Positions 8,855 to 16,813 of a stretch of DNA of 64,000 nt are shown piece by piece; within the stretch, counting starts at the first letter, position 1; each line of letters opens with the position of its first letter. Location: the NCBI GenBank assembly GCA_040772665.1, contig JAXGXT010000003.1:186001-250000 (forward strand). Direction: 5' to 3'. This DNA comes from JAXGXT01 sp040772665 (lineage in GTDB: Bacteria; Bacillota; Clostridia; Lachnospirales; Anaerotignaceae). Under the pieces are notes generated by a model. That model saw nothing but the letters and a program-made list of their open reading frames with translations. It ran no database searches and was not told where the DNA came from. A program made the translations under genes and the position numbers.

Positions 8855-10180
8855 ATGAAACGGCTGTTAATTTTGTTAATGTTGTTATTTGTTCTTACCG
8901 GCTGCAAAAGTAAAGCTGAATCAAGTTTGGAAGCTGTTTTTACATTATCTTCCGAGCAGCAGGAGGAATATATAAATCTAATAGACCAAACTCTCAGAAG
9001 CTTTTATTGGTATTACGACAGTGAATCCTTAACATATTTTAAAGGTGAGGTGCCTGCCGAAAATCAAGAAATCTTTGAGGCAAGCGAAAAAAACGGTTTT
9101 AATTTACGCAAAAGCAGTGGAAAAGAGGCCGTTGTTTATTCCTGTGATATTACTCATTTTAATAAAAACAAAGCAGGAACATCATATTTTTATTTTATAA
9201 ATGGAAAATTAGAGGGGTGTTATTATACACCTTTGGCTAGCAATGAACTTCAGCTTGACTTTAAAACAAGAAACGTATTTGTTAAAGGAACAAAAATCAA
9301 ACAAAAAGAAACAAATGCTTCTGAAATAATATATACTGAATTTTCAGGCAATGGTGCCCCCGACGGGTTTATAAGTGAGGGCAGAGATAAAAACGGAAGA
9401 GGACTTTATTTAAACATAGAAAATGACGGTATTTCAATATACAGATTTAACGAAACAAAATTCAGCCTTTTTAAAAGAATAACAAGTTTTTTTGAAGAGT
9501 TGATTCCTATAAGTGCTTCATTTTTAAATGACGGAAGAATTGCCGTTATTGCAGGAGGAGTTTTGAAAGAAAATGAATTAAGTGATGAAACAATCAGAGT
9601 TTCGGAAAGACTTATTTTCTTTGATGAAAATTTTATAAAAGAAGAAAATGACATGGCTTTGTCAAAGGGCACATATTCTTGTGTTGCCGCAGATGAGGAC
9701 AGGCTTATACTTATAAATGATAGAAATCTTGAGATGTATGAGGAAGACGGAGACGGCCTTAAACTTGTGGAAAGTTACGGAATAGGAGTTCAGGGAACAT
9801 ATTTATCAATTGGAGATATTGATAATGACGGAAACAAAGAATATATTGTAAGTGATTCAAAGGATTTATATATTTTCAGAAAAAACGGAATTAATCTGGA
9901 TTGTATTTGGCAGACAAACATATCGGCAGATAATTTTTACGGCGGAATATATCTTGGAGATTTAAACGGTGATGATGCAATGGAAATTTACATGGCAGAC
10001 ATAACAGGAACTGCCATAAGATATACTTTAGGAGAAAATGGCTTAATTGCCGCAAATGAAAACATAGAATATGGAGATATGTTTTATGTTGGAGATTTTA
10101 ACGGTGACGGAGTTTCCGATTACATAATAAGCAGAGGCAGTGAAAATCCTGTTAAAAGTGTATATATAGCCGAAAAATGA
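8855..10180 (+). CDS. Lipoprotein with FG-GAP/VCBS-type repeats
   Basis: The protein is 441 aa from ATG 8855. That start gives MKRLLILLMLLFVLTGCKSK, a clean lipoprotein signal with lipobox LTGC; the upstream in-frame codons lack a site and would spoil the signal peptide. The C-terminal third has three calcium-loop-like repeats, GDIDNDGNKEY, GDLNGDDAMEI and GDFNGDGVSDY, the pattern of FG-GAP/VCBS beta-propeller blades. It is therefore an outer-surface anchored propeller protein, perhaps for binding or scaffolding. The middle region is not recognised. It ends 9 bases before tadA and may be cotranscribed with it. Confidence 0.8.
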   Translation: MKRLLILLMLLFVLTGCKSKAESSLEAVFTLSSEQQEEYINLIDQTLRSFYWYYDSESLTYFKGEVPAENQEIFEASEKNGFNLRKSSGKEAVVYSCDITHFNKNKAGTSYFYFINGKLEGCYYTPLASNELQLDFKTRNVFVKGTKIKQKETNASEIIYTEFSGNGAPDGFISEGRDKNGRGLYLNIENDGISIYRFNETKFSLFKRITSFFEELIPISASFLNDGRIAVIAGGVLKENELSDETIRVSERLIFFDENFIKEENDMALSKGTYSCVAADEDRLILINDRNLEMYEEDGDGLKLVESYGIGVQGTYLSIGDIDNDGNKEYIVSDSKDLYIFRKNGINLDCIWQTNISADNFYGGIYLGDLNGDDAMEIYMADITGTAIRYTLGENGLIAANENIEYGDMFYVGDFNGDGVSDYIISRGSENPVKSVYIAEK

Positions 10181-10189
10181 GGTAAAATC

Positions 10190-10639
10190 ATGACTGATGA
10201 ATATTATATGGAACAGGCACTTATTGAGGCTCAAAAGGCTTTTGACATTGACGAAGTGCCTATAGGTGCAGTTATTGTTTATAAAGACGAAATAATAGGA
10301 AGAGGGTTTAACAGGCGAAACAGTGAAAAAAACCCCCTTTATCATGCTGAAATAATGGCAATAAATGAAGCGGCTAAGTTTATTGGTGATTGGAGAATTG
10401 AAGAGTGCACAATATATATAACTGTGGAGCCATGCCCCATGTGTGCAGGAGCTATTGTTCAGGCAAGAAGACCCCGAGTTGTTTTTGGAACAAGAAATGA
10501 AAAGGCAGGCTGCGGCGGTTCTGTTTTAAACATTTTGCAAGAACCAAGGTTTAATCACAGAACCGAAATCAAAGAAGGTGTTCTTCTTGAAGAATGTATG
10601 ATGATTATGAAAAAATTTTTTAAAAGATTCAGAAAATAA
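10190..10639 (+). CDS. tadA: tRNA-specific adenosine deaminase TadA
   Basis: The protein is 149 aa. Zinc ligands and the proton shuttle are all present: His52-Ala-Glu54 and Cys82-Pro-Met-Cys85 (PCPMCAGAI). The IGAVIV and GTRNEKAGCGGS strings are typical. It converts A34 to inosine in tRNA-Arg(ACG), so that one tRNA reads CGU/CGC/CGA. In many Firmicutes tadA is followed by the SRP RNA gene and dnaX. Here the same order holds, with two rubredoxin genes inserted. Confidence 0.95.
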   Translation: MTDEYYMEQALIEAQKAFDIDEVPIGAVIVYKDEIIGRGFNRRNSEKNPLYHAEIMAINEAAKFIGDWRIEECTIYITVEPCPMCAGAIVQARRPRVVFGTRNEKAGCGGSVLNILQEPRFNHRTEIKEGVLLEECMMIMKKFFKRFRK

Positions 10640-10781
10640 TAAAAATATAAAAACTACGATTTTAAAGACTTTGAAATTATGGATGTTTTAACTTATAAAA
10701 GATTTATTTCAAAGATAAGTTTAAAGTGTTTAAGGTCGGCGTTTATTTATATTAAATCACAACACAAAGGAGGAAATAAAA

Positions 10782-11399
10782 ATGGCAGAATTAAATTTAC
10801 AGACTTTCTTTAAGCTTAGTTATGGATTGTTTGTGGTTGCATCTAAAAATGGTGAAAAAGATGGTGCTTGCATTTCAAACACTGTTATTCAAGTTACTAT
10901 TGAGCCTAACCGTATACTTGTTGCTCTTAATAAATCAAACTTCACCCATGATTTGATAATGGAGTCTAAAAAGCTTTGTGTTTCGATTTTATCGGAACAG
11001 GCACCTTTTTCTGTTTTCCAGCAGTTCGGCTTTAAAACAGGCCATAACACAGATAAGTTTGAGGGCTTTGATAAAATTGAAAGATGTGAAAACGGTGTGT
11101 ATCGCTTAAGTGACTATGCCAATGCTTATATTGCAGGTGATGTTACATCAACACTTGACCTTGGCACTCACACAGCATTTGTTGTGGATGTAACAGAGGC
11201 AGTAACATTAAGTGATATTCCTTCTGTAACATATGATTATTATTTTAAAAACATTAAACCACAGCCACAGGCACAGCCTAAGAAAAAAGGCTTTGTTTGC
11301 AAAATTTGCGGTTATGTTTATGAGGGCGAAGTTCTTCCTCCTGATTTTATTTGCCCTGTGTGCAAACACGGTGCTTCAGATTTTGAACCTATTGTATAA
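10782..11399 (+). CDS. High-molecular-weight rubredoxin: flavin reductase domain fused to rubredoxin
   Basis: The protein is 205 aa. Residues 1 to about 150 form an FMN-binding flavin-reductase-like domain (KLSYGLFVVASKNGEKDGACISNTVIQVT; DLGTHTAFVVDVTEA). After a PQPQAQPKKK linker comes a C-terminal rubredoxin with the two iron-binding CxxC pairs CKICG and CPVC. This architecture matches Hrb of acetogens, which passes electrons from NAD(P)H to the flavodiiron protein FprA for oxygen or NO reduction. No fprA lies in the window. A strong AAAGGAGGA site precedes ATG 10782. A second small rubredoxin follows. Confidence 0.9.
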   Translation: MAELNLQTFFKLSYGLFVVASKNGEKDGACISNTVIQVTIEPNRILVALNKSNFTHDLIMESKKLCVSILSEQAPFSVFQQFGFKTGHNTDKFEGFDKIERCENGVYRLSDYANAYIAGDVTSTLDLGTHTAFVVDVTEAVTLSDIPSVTYDYYFKNIKPQPQAQPKKKGFVCKICGYVYEGEVLPPDFICPVCKHGASDFEPIV

Positions 11400-11475
11400 A
11401 AATGTTTTTAGCTGTTAAAAGGGTTGGTCTTTTTAATGGATAAAATAAATAAACTATGAGTTGAGGTGCTTATTT

Positions 11476-11640
11476 ATGAAGAAATATGAATGTGACGTTT
11501 GCGGTTATATCTATGATGAAAGCAAAGGAGATCCTGAACACGGGATTGCTCCGGGAACAAAGTGGGAGGATCTTCCTGCTGATTTTGAGTGTCCTCTTTG
11601 CGGAGTTGGCAAGGACGAGTTTTCACTTGTTGTTGAATAA
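11476..11640 (+). CDS. Rubredoxin
   Basis: The protein is 54 aa: MKKYECDVCGYIYDE at the start and a C-terminal half with DLPADFECPLCGVGKDEF. Cys6, Cys9, Cys39 and Cys42 would bind one iron. Length and sequence are those of a standard one-electron rubredoxin. It is only 76 bases after the Hrb gene and ends in its own terminator, so both probably form an oxygen-stress electron carrier unit. Confidence 0.96.
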   Translation: MKKYECDVCGYIYDESKGDPEHGIAPGTKWEDLPADFECPLCGVGKDEFSLVVE

Positions 11641-11650
11641 TTAAAAAATA

Positions 11651-11683
11651 AAAAGGTGCCGAAATTTCAGGCACCTTTTAAAA
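11651..11683 (+). terminator. Rho-independent terminator after rubredoxin
   Basis: Perfect 10-bp arms AAAAGGTGCC / GGCACCTTTT enclose GAAATTTCA. Confidence 0.85.
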
Positions 11684-11774
11684 TGCAGACAAAGTCAAGA
11701 TGTTGAAAGTTTTTGCTTTGCAAATTACTATTTTGTGGCGGTAGCAGTTATCTTTGGTGTTTCCGTTTGATTTG

Positions 11775-11865
11775 CTTTAAAACTGCATGAATATGCGGTT
11801 TTGATAAAAACTTTTGCCTTGCCTTTCTTAAAAAGCAAGTGGGTTTGGTCAAAGCCCAAGGTTGT
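11775..11865 (-). repeat. Interspersed three-hairpin repeat, copy 1 (minus orientation)
   Basis: Read on the minus strand it matches the copies at 30685 and 60905. The order is a CTTGGGC...GACCAA stem, the CTTGC/GCAAG stem with its A/T-rich centre, AAAAGTTTTTATCA, then AAAACCGCAT / ATGCAGTTTT. It lies between the rubredoxin terminator and the SRP RNA promoter. It has no coding potential. Confidence 0.75.
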
Positions 11866-11919
11866 TTTTATTTATAATAAACAAGGTATGGAAAAGTATG
11901 CAAAGAAACAGTGTTGACA

Positions 11920-11948
11920 TTGACAACAGTCTGTTTTGTTAGTATAAT
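11920..11948 (+). promoter_or_regulatory. Consensus promoter of the SRP RNA gene
   Basis: A perfect TTGACA (11920-11925) and perfect TATAAT (11943-11948) are 17 bases apart, as expected for a heavily transcribed stable RNA. The leader to the mature RNA holds two hairpins: GGTGTT/AACACC (11957-11977) and TTTTAAT/ATTAAAA (11982-12000). They could guide 5' processing. Confidence 0.9.
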
Positions 11949-12003
11949 ATTTAAGCGGTGTTATCTTTATAAACACCAAAATTTTAATTTGTTATTAAAA
12001 TTT

Positions 12004-12270
12004 CCGTGATAGCCGGGGAAGTAGCGGCTCCCTGTACCTTCAATCCGCTATAGTGGGGGTGACGCCTGAATTTGAGGCTTTTTCTTTTTATGGTCTGCCC
12101 TTTGAAGAGAGTGTTGACGATTGAGTCTTGCGCAACAGGAACTTATGAATCGTGTCAGGTCCGGAAGGAAGCAGCACTAAGTAAGCCCTCCTGTGTGCCG
12201 CAAGGTAGCTTAGTCCGAGCTAAGGACAAAGGTAACGCATTGGAAGAAATTGTCGAAGTCAGGTTCACGG
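12004..12270 (+). ncRNA. ffs: Signal recognition particle RNA, long Gram-positive type
   Basis: The conserved domain IV loop GTCAGGTCCGGAAGGAAGCA is present with its asymmetric loop partner AGCAGCACTAAGTAAG. The 5' part (GGGGAAGTAGCGGCTCCCTGTA) is the Alu domain found in Bacillus and Clostridium scRNA, and GTTGACG...TGCGCAACAGGA follows the Bacillus order. The ends pair CCGTGA / TCACGG, giving 267 nt, very close to the Bacillus 271 nt. It binds Ffh and directs membrane protein insertion. It lies upstream of dnaX as in many Firmicutes. The exact mature ends are inferred from the closing helix. Confidence 0.95.
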
Positions 12271-12400
12271 ATTTATTTACAGCCTAAGTGTTCGTTTGAA
12301 AAGACTTTTTCAGATGATTAAATAAAAAAGATTTACAAATTTCTCTCAGGTTTTTGAAAATTATTTAGGATTAGCTTTAACAAAAATCTTTGAATGCTAT

Positions 12401-12429
12401 GGCACACATTAACTCTGTGTGCCTTTTTT
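12401..12429 (+). terminator. Rho-independent terminator before dnaX
   Basis: Perfect 8-bp arms GGCACACA / TGTGTGCC around TTAACTC are followed by T6. It can end the SRP RNA precursor transcript. Confidence 0.85.
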
Positions 12430-12461
12430 ATAAGTTATGAGTAAAAAAAGGAGGCAGACCC

Positions 12462-14063
12462 TTGTCATACACGGCACTTTACAGACGGTTCAGGCCAAGA
12501 ACTTTTGAAGGTATAATCGGCCAGGAGCATATTGTAAGAACACTGAAAAATCAAATAGAAAGCGGCCGTGTTTCCCATGCCTATCTTTTTTGCGGCACAA
12601 GGGGAACGGGAAAAACCTCCACAGCTAAAATTTTTGCCAAAGCCATAAACTGCGTTAACCTTGAAAAGGGTGAGCCTTGCGGCAAGTGTCAGCTTTGTGT
12701 TTCAATGCAAGAGGGGAGAAGCGTTAATGTTATTGAAATTGATGCCGCAAGCAACAACGGTGTTGACAATATACGTGAAATAAGAGAAGAAATTAAATAT
12801 CCGCCAACAGAGGGCAGCTTTAAGGTTTATATAATCGACGAGGTGCATATGCTTTCTATGGGAGCTTTTAACGCACTTCTTAAAACCCTTGAAGAACCGC
12901 CGAAACATGTTATTTTCATTTTGGCAACAACTGACCCTCAAAAGGTTCCGCCCACAATCCATTCAAGGTGTCAAAGATTTGATTTTAAAAGAATAACCTC
13001 GGGGCAGATTGTTTCGGCTTTAAAGGGGTATCTTAGTGAAACCGACGTAAAGGTGCAAGATAAAGCTTTGCACTATATAGCAACCCTTGCAGACGGCTCA
13101 ATGCGTGACAGTTTAAGCATACTTGATCAGGCCATGGCGTTTTATTTCAACGAGGAGATAACCCTTGAAAAGATTTTAGATATTGTGGGTGCCGTGGACA
13201 ATTCCTTGTTTTTTCAGCTTGCCGATTCTATTTTAAAAAGAGATATAGGCCAGTCTATGGATATTGTTGAAAGCCTTATGGAAAACGGCAGGGACGTACT
13301 CCAGTTTGTTTCAGAGTTTACTGTTCATTTAAGAAATCTTCTTGTTACAATTACAGTTGATGAGCCGGAAGCTGTTATGGATATGTCATTGGAAAATATT
13401 GAACGTTTGGCGGAGCAGTCAAAAAGGGTTTCATCAGAGGAGCTTATTTTTCTTATACATGAATTTTCAGCTTTAAGCTTAGATATGAAATATGCATCAA
13501 ACCAAAGAATACTTCTTGAGGTTCAGCTTATAAAGCTATGCTCTCCTCAAGAAAAATCCAGCAACGAAAGTCTTGCCGCAAGGCTCATAAACCTTGAAAG
13601 ACGAATTGAAGAGGGGGTTCATGTTGTTTCCGGCAAAGCTATGGAAAAAGATGAGCCTGTTAAAAAAACAAAGCCTGTAAAAAAGCGGCCCAAGGCACTG
13701 CCTGAAGATATAGAAAAGGCGGCAAAAGCATGGGAAGATGTTTGCTGCAGGCTTGATATGGTTACAAAAAGCATTGTCTGTAAAACGAAAACAGGTTATA
13801 TGGAAGATGGACGGCTTACGGTTATTTGTGAAAACCATGCAATTTCCAATCTTTTAAAAAACAAACTGGATTCTATAAAGACAGCTTGTGATGAAGAGCT
13901 GGGCAAGGATTTTGAAATAAAAATTATTTCTCAAGAGGAATTTGAAGACTGGGAAAAGATGACTTACGGTGACAAATCGCCAAAGGCAAAAAAGGAAGCG
14001 GAAGCGGACTTGGAGTTTGAAAGCTTGATGGGTGGTTATTTTCCCGAAACAGACATGGAGTAA
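12462..14063 (+). CDS. dnaX: DNA polymerase III subunit gamma/tau
   Basis: The protein is 533 aa. TTG 12462 follows AAAAGGAGG and gives MSYTALYRRFRP, the standard family start. The AAA+ clamp-loader domain has Walker A (CGTRGTGKT), the zinc module CxxC (C...CGKCQLC), Walker B (IIDEVHML) and sensor SRCQRFDF. Domain III (collar) follows, then a Lys-rich linker (about residues 392-420) and a tau-specific tail. The linker contains an in-frame A AAA AAG heptamer that could yield a truncated gamma form, listed separately. The next genes are ybaB and recR, the normal Firmicutes order. Confidence 0.96.
   Translation: MSYTALYRRFRPRTFEGIIGQEHIVRTLKNQIESGRVSHAYLFCGTRGTGKTSTAKIFAKAINCVNLEKGEPCGKCQLCVSMQEGRSVNVIEIDAASNNGVDNIREIREEIKYPPTEGSFKVYIIDEVHMLSMGAFNALLKTLEEPPKHVIFILATTDPQKVPPTIHSRCQRFDFKRITSGQIVSALKGYLSETDVKVQDKALHYIATLADGSMRDSLSILDQAMAFYFNEEITLEKILDIVGAVDNSLFFQLADSILKRDIGQSMDIVESLMENGRDVLQFVSEFTVHLRNLLVTITVDEPEAVMDMSLENIERLAEQSKRVSSEELIFLIHEFSALSLDMKYASNQRILLEVQLIKLCSPQEKSSNESLAARLINLERRIEEGVHVVSGKAMEKDEPVKKTKPVKKRPKALPEDIEKAAKAWEDVCCRLDMVTKSIVCKTKTGYMEDGRLTVICENHAISNLLKNKLDSIKTACDEELGKDFEIKIISQEEFEDWEKMTYGDKSPKAKKEAEADLEFESLMGGYFPETDME
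13679..13705 (+). other. Putative -1 programmed frameshift site in dnaX
   Basis: The heptamer A AAA AAG occupies 13679-13685 in the correct phase (GTA AAA AAG). It is identical to the E. coli dnaX slip site. After a -1 slip, six codons (Ala Ala Gln Gly Thr Ala) lead to TGA at 13703-13705. The product would be 414 aa and end just after domain III, as E. coli gamma (431 aa) does. A small AGGC/GCCT stem lies at 13693-13703. I do not see a strong upstream Shine-Dalgarno stimulator. A nearby A7 run at 13662-13668 could also allow slippage. Confidence 0.5.
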
Positions 14064-14128
14064 AAGAAAACTTTAAAATATAGGAATTTTATGATTTTAT
14101 AAACTTAATAAATCAGGAGGAATTTAAT

Positions 14129-14476
14129 ATGGCAAAAGGATTTGGCGGAATGCCCGGAATGAACATGAACAATCTTATGAAACAGGCACAGAAAATGCAA
14201 AAACAAATGGAAGAGGCACAAGCAAGCTTGGGGGATAAGGAAATAGAAATTACCTCAGGCGGCGGAGCAATTAAAATTATGATTACAGGCAAAAAAGAAG
14301 TAAAAAAAGTGACCATTGACCCTGATGTTGTTGACCCTGATGATGTTGAAATGCTTGAAGACTTAATTCTTTCGGCTGTTAACGAGGCTGTTCGTCAGGC
14401 TGACGAGCTTGCAAACAGCACACTGGGTAAGATAACAGGCGGTTTAGGCGGCGGCTTAGGCGGCGGTTTATTCTAA
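14129..14476 (+). CDS. ybaB: YbaB/EbfC-family nucleoid-associated protein
   Basis: The protein is 115 aa with the family core: NNLMKQAQKMQKQMEEAQ near the N-terminus, then SGGGAIKIMITGKKEVKKVTIDP and a Gly-rich tail (GGLGGGLGGGLF). It is a homodimeric DNA-binding protein of unclear precise role. It always sits between dnaX and recR in many bacteria, as here. The TAATG junction couples it to recR. An AGGAGG site precedes ATG 14129. Confidence 0.95.
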   Translation: MAKGFGGMPGMNMNNLMKQAQKMQKQMEEAQASLGDKEIEITSGGGAIKIMITGKKEVKKVTIDPDVVDPDDVEMLEDLILSAVNEAVRQADELANSTLGKITGGLGGGLGGGLF

Positions 14477-15072
14477 TGAACTATTACGGAACCTCTATTA
14501 CACGCCTTATTGAGGAATTAAACAGCCTTCCCGGCATAGGCGGGAAAAGTGCCCAGCGGCTGGCTTTTCATATAATAAATATGCCTAAACAACGGGCAAG
14601 GGAGCTTGCGGATTCCATAATTGAGGCATGTGAAAATGTTAATTACTGCAGAATATGTCAAAACCTCACTGACGGTGAGGTTTGTCCTGTTTGCGAAAAT
14701 CCTGCAAGGGATAAAAGCACTATTATGGTTGTGGAAGACCCGAGGGATATGGCTGCGTATGAAAAAACCCGTGAATTTAAAGGTCTTTACCATGTGCTTC
14801 ATGGGGCAATAAGCCCTATGCTTGGAATAGGGCCTCAGGATATTCGCATAAAAGAACTTCTTTCACGTTTAGATGATGACGTTGAAGAGGTTATTCTTGC
14901 CACCAACCCAAACGTAGAGGGTGAGGCAACGGCAATGTATATAAACAAGCTTATTAAACAGCTTGGGGTTAAGGTTACAAGAATTGCCAACGGTGTTCCT
15001 GTTGGAGGAGATTTGGAATATATTGATGAGGTGACTCTCTCACGGGCACTTGAAGGCAGACGGGAGATGTAA
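14476..15072 (+). CDS. recR: Recombination mediator RecR
   Basis: The protein is 198 aa, typical length. It has a helix-hairpin-helix (LPGIGGKSAQRLAFHI), a four-Cys zinc finger (CRICQ...CPVCEN), a Toprim domain (IMVVEDPRDMAAYE) and a Walker-B-like C-terminal segment. With RecO and RecF it loads RecA on gapped DNA. Its start overlaps the ybaB stop by one base. Confidence 0.97.
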   Translation: MNYYGTSITRLIEELNSLPGIGGKSAQRLAFHIINMPKQRARELADSIIEACENVNYCRICQNLTDGEVCPVCENPARDKSTIMVVEDPRDMAAYEKTREFKGLYHVLHGAISPMLGIGPQDIRIKELLSRLDDDVEEVILATNPNVEGEATAMYINKLIKQLGVKVTRIANGVPVGGDLEYIDEVTLSRALEGRREM

Positions 15073-15076
15073 ACAA

Positions 15077-15907
15077 ATGAGTAAAGCAGACGAGATTTTT
15101 ATTGCCAACTGCAAAGATATAATTGAAAACGGCTGTTCCACAGAAAATGAAAAGGTTCGTCCTAAGTGGGAAGACGGAACCTTTGCCTATACTTTAAAAA
15201 AGTTTTGTGTTGTAAACCGCTATGACCTTTCAAAGGAATTTCCCATAACTACTCTTAGATATACAAACTGGAGGGCTGCCATTGACGAAATTTTATGGAT
15301 TTGGCAGAAAAAAAGCAATAAACTAAGTGAGCTTAACAGCCATATATGGGATGAATGGAAAGGCGAGGACGGCACAATAGGCAAGGCTTACGGGTATCAG
15401 CTGGGGGTTAAGCATAAGTATAAAGAGGGATGGTTTGACCAAGTTGACAGGGTGCTTTTTGATTTAAAAAACAACCCTTACAGCAGAAGAATTATGACTA
15501 ATATATATACCTTTGCAGACCTTAATGAAATGAACCTGTATCCTTGTGCTTACAGCATGACATTTAATGTGACAGAGGGGAAGCTTAACGGCATTTTGAA
15601 CCAGCGAAGCCAAGACACTCTTATGGCCAACAACTGGAATGTGGTGCAATACTGTGCGCTTATGCACATGCTTGCTCAAGTAAGTGATTTGGAAGTTGGA
15701 GAATTTGTTCATGTGATTAGTGATATGCATATTTATGACAGACATATTGAAATGGTTAAAAAGCTAATCAGCCGTAAACCTCTCCCTGCTCCTAAGTTTT
15801 CAATTAACAAAAGCATTAAAGATTTCTATGACTTTACTGTTGAAGATTTTGAAATTACTGACTATGTTTATGGAGAAAGCCTTGGAAAAATTCCTGTGGC
15901 AATTTGA
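15077..15907 (+). CDS. thyA: Thymidylate synthase ThyA, divergent
   Basis: The protein is 276 aa from ATG 15077 behind GGGAGATG; an in-frame ATG at 15050 lies inside recR and is less likely. Family landmarks are TTLRYTNWRAAIDEILWIW, SHIWDEWKGEDGTIGKAYGYQLG, RSQDTLMANNWNVVQY and SDMHIYDRH. Catalytic Cys157 is in NLYPCAYSM, where most ThyA have LPPCH; the usual His after Cys is Ala. The LGLPFN stretch is replaced by MANNWN, although its Asn is kept. It makes dTMP from dUMP with methylene-tetrahydrofolate. folA follows 11 bases later, and DHFR regenerates the cofactor, which supports the call. Confidence 0.9.
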   Translation: MSKADEIFIANCKDIIENGCSTENEKVRPKWEDGTFAYTLKKFCVVNRYDLSKEFPITTLRYTNWRAAIDEILWIWQKKSNKLSELNSHIWDEWKGEDGTIGKAYGYQLGVKHKYKEGWFDQVDRVLFDLKNNPYSRRIMTNIYTFADLNEMNLYPCAYSMTFNVTEGKLNGILNQRSQDTLMANNWNVVQYCALMHMLAQVSDLEVGEFVHVISDMHIYDRHIEMVKKLISRKPLPAPKFSINKSIKDFYDFTVEDFEITDYVYGESLGKIPVAI

Positions 15908-15918
15908 GGTGAAAGTAT

Positions 15919-16416
15919 ATGAAAATGATTGTTGCAGTTGATGAGAAGTTTGGAATTGGCATTGACGGAGGTCTTCTTACAGACCTGCCTGAGGATATGA
16001 AGTTTTTTAAAGACAAAACTATGAACAGCGTGGTTATTCTCGGAAGAAAAACACTTCTTTCTTTTCCTGGAGGCAAGCCTCTTAAAAACAGGGTTAACAT
16101 TATAATTACAAGAGATAAATCTTTTAAGGCAGAGGGCTGTATAATTGTTCACAGTGTTGAAGAGGCGGCGGAGCTTGCCAAAAGAGATTATGCCCACAAA
16201 GAGATTTTTGTTATCGGCGGAGGAAGTGTGTACAGGCAGATGCTTAAATATTGCAGCACTGCTTACATTACAAAGATTTATAAAACATTTGAAGAGGCTG
16301 ACACTTTTATTGATAATCTTGACAAGCTTCCCCAGTGGGTTGTTGAGTATGAAAGTGATTTGAAAGAGCATAACGATATAAAGTTTAAGTTTGTTACTTA
16401 TAAAAGAACAGACTGA
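15919..16416 (+). CDS. folA: Dihydrofolate reductase
   Basis: The protein is 165 aa. MIVAVDEKFGIGIDGGLLTDLPEDMKFFKDKT, VVILGRKTLLSFPGGKPLKNRVNIIIT and IFVIGGGSVYRQML match the DHFR fold (substrate Asp/Glu at LPEDM, NADPH-binding GRKT and GGGSVY). The usual W-x-LP is here L-T-DLP. It is coupled to thyA and recycles the dihydrofolate that ThyA produces. A terminator follows at 16502. Confidence 0.93.
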   Translation: MKMIVAVDEKFGIGIDGGLLTDLPEDMKFFKDKTMNSVVILGRKTLLSFPGGKPLKNRVNIIITRDKSFKAEGCIIVHSVEEAAELAKRDYAHKEIFVIGGGSVYRQMLKYCSTAYITKIYKTFEEADTFIDNLDKLPQWVVEYESDLKEHNDIKFKFVTYKRTD

Positions 16417-16501
16417 TCATTAAGCTTTTATTAAAACCCTATATTCATATGGTTTAAAAAGAGTTAATAGAAATCAAGGTTTTGACTATTATCGCCACAT
16501 C

Positions 16502-16540
16502 AAGCATTTTAAGTTTATTTTAAGCTTAGAATGCTTTTTT
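16502..16540 (+). terminator. Terminator after folA
   Basis: 12-bp arms AAGCATTTTAAG / CTTAGAATGCTT (one G-T pair) around TTTATTTTAAG are followed by T5. The rest of the 400-base gap up to the copA promoter is AT-rich and holds no other feature that I can support. Confidence 0.75.
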
Positions 16541-16728
16541 ATATTTAAAAGAAATACCTTTTTCTTATAAAAGCTGACTTTAGGGGGCAGACTTTGGTTT
16601 GAAGCGAGTATTAAATTGTTCTTAAAAAGGAAGTTTATTTTGAAAAGTTTTATTGTTTTTATTTGGATAAAGTTTAAACATTATGACGGTATTGAAATAA
16701 AAAATAATTATAAATTTAATAAATGATA

Positions 16729-16783
16729 TTGACAAATGTTATTAAGGTGATAAAATATAACCATACCCCCCTGGGGTGGTAGT
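16729..16783 (+). promoter_or_regulatory. copA promoter with CsoR-type operator
   Basis: A -35 TTGACA (16729-16734) and -10 TAAAAT (16751-16756) are 16 bases apart. Immediately downstream, at 16763-16780, lies ATACCCCCCTGGGGTGGT, a G/C-tract pseudo-palindrome like known CsoR operators (ATACCCC...GGGGTA). A CsoR gene is in the same operon. The inference is copper-sensitive repression: apo-CsoR blocks initiation and Cu(I) releases it. Confidence 0.8.
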
Positions 16784-16813
16784 GAGATATAAAAATTTAA
16801 GGAGGTAGGAGCA

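Noticed and set aside
11684..11919. Riboswitch upstream of the SRP RNA or dnaX
   Set aside because: The structured part is explained by repeat copy 1; no aptamer core is seen.
12072..12287. 71-aa frame across the SRP RNA
   Set aside because: It lies wholly on the SRP RNA gene, whose conserved loop and closing helix are unmistakable; no ribosome binding site.
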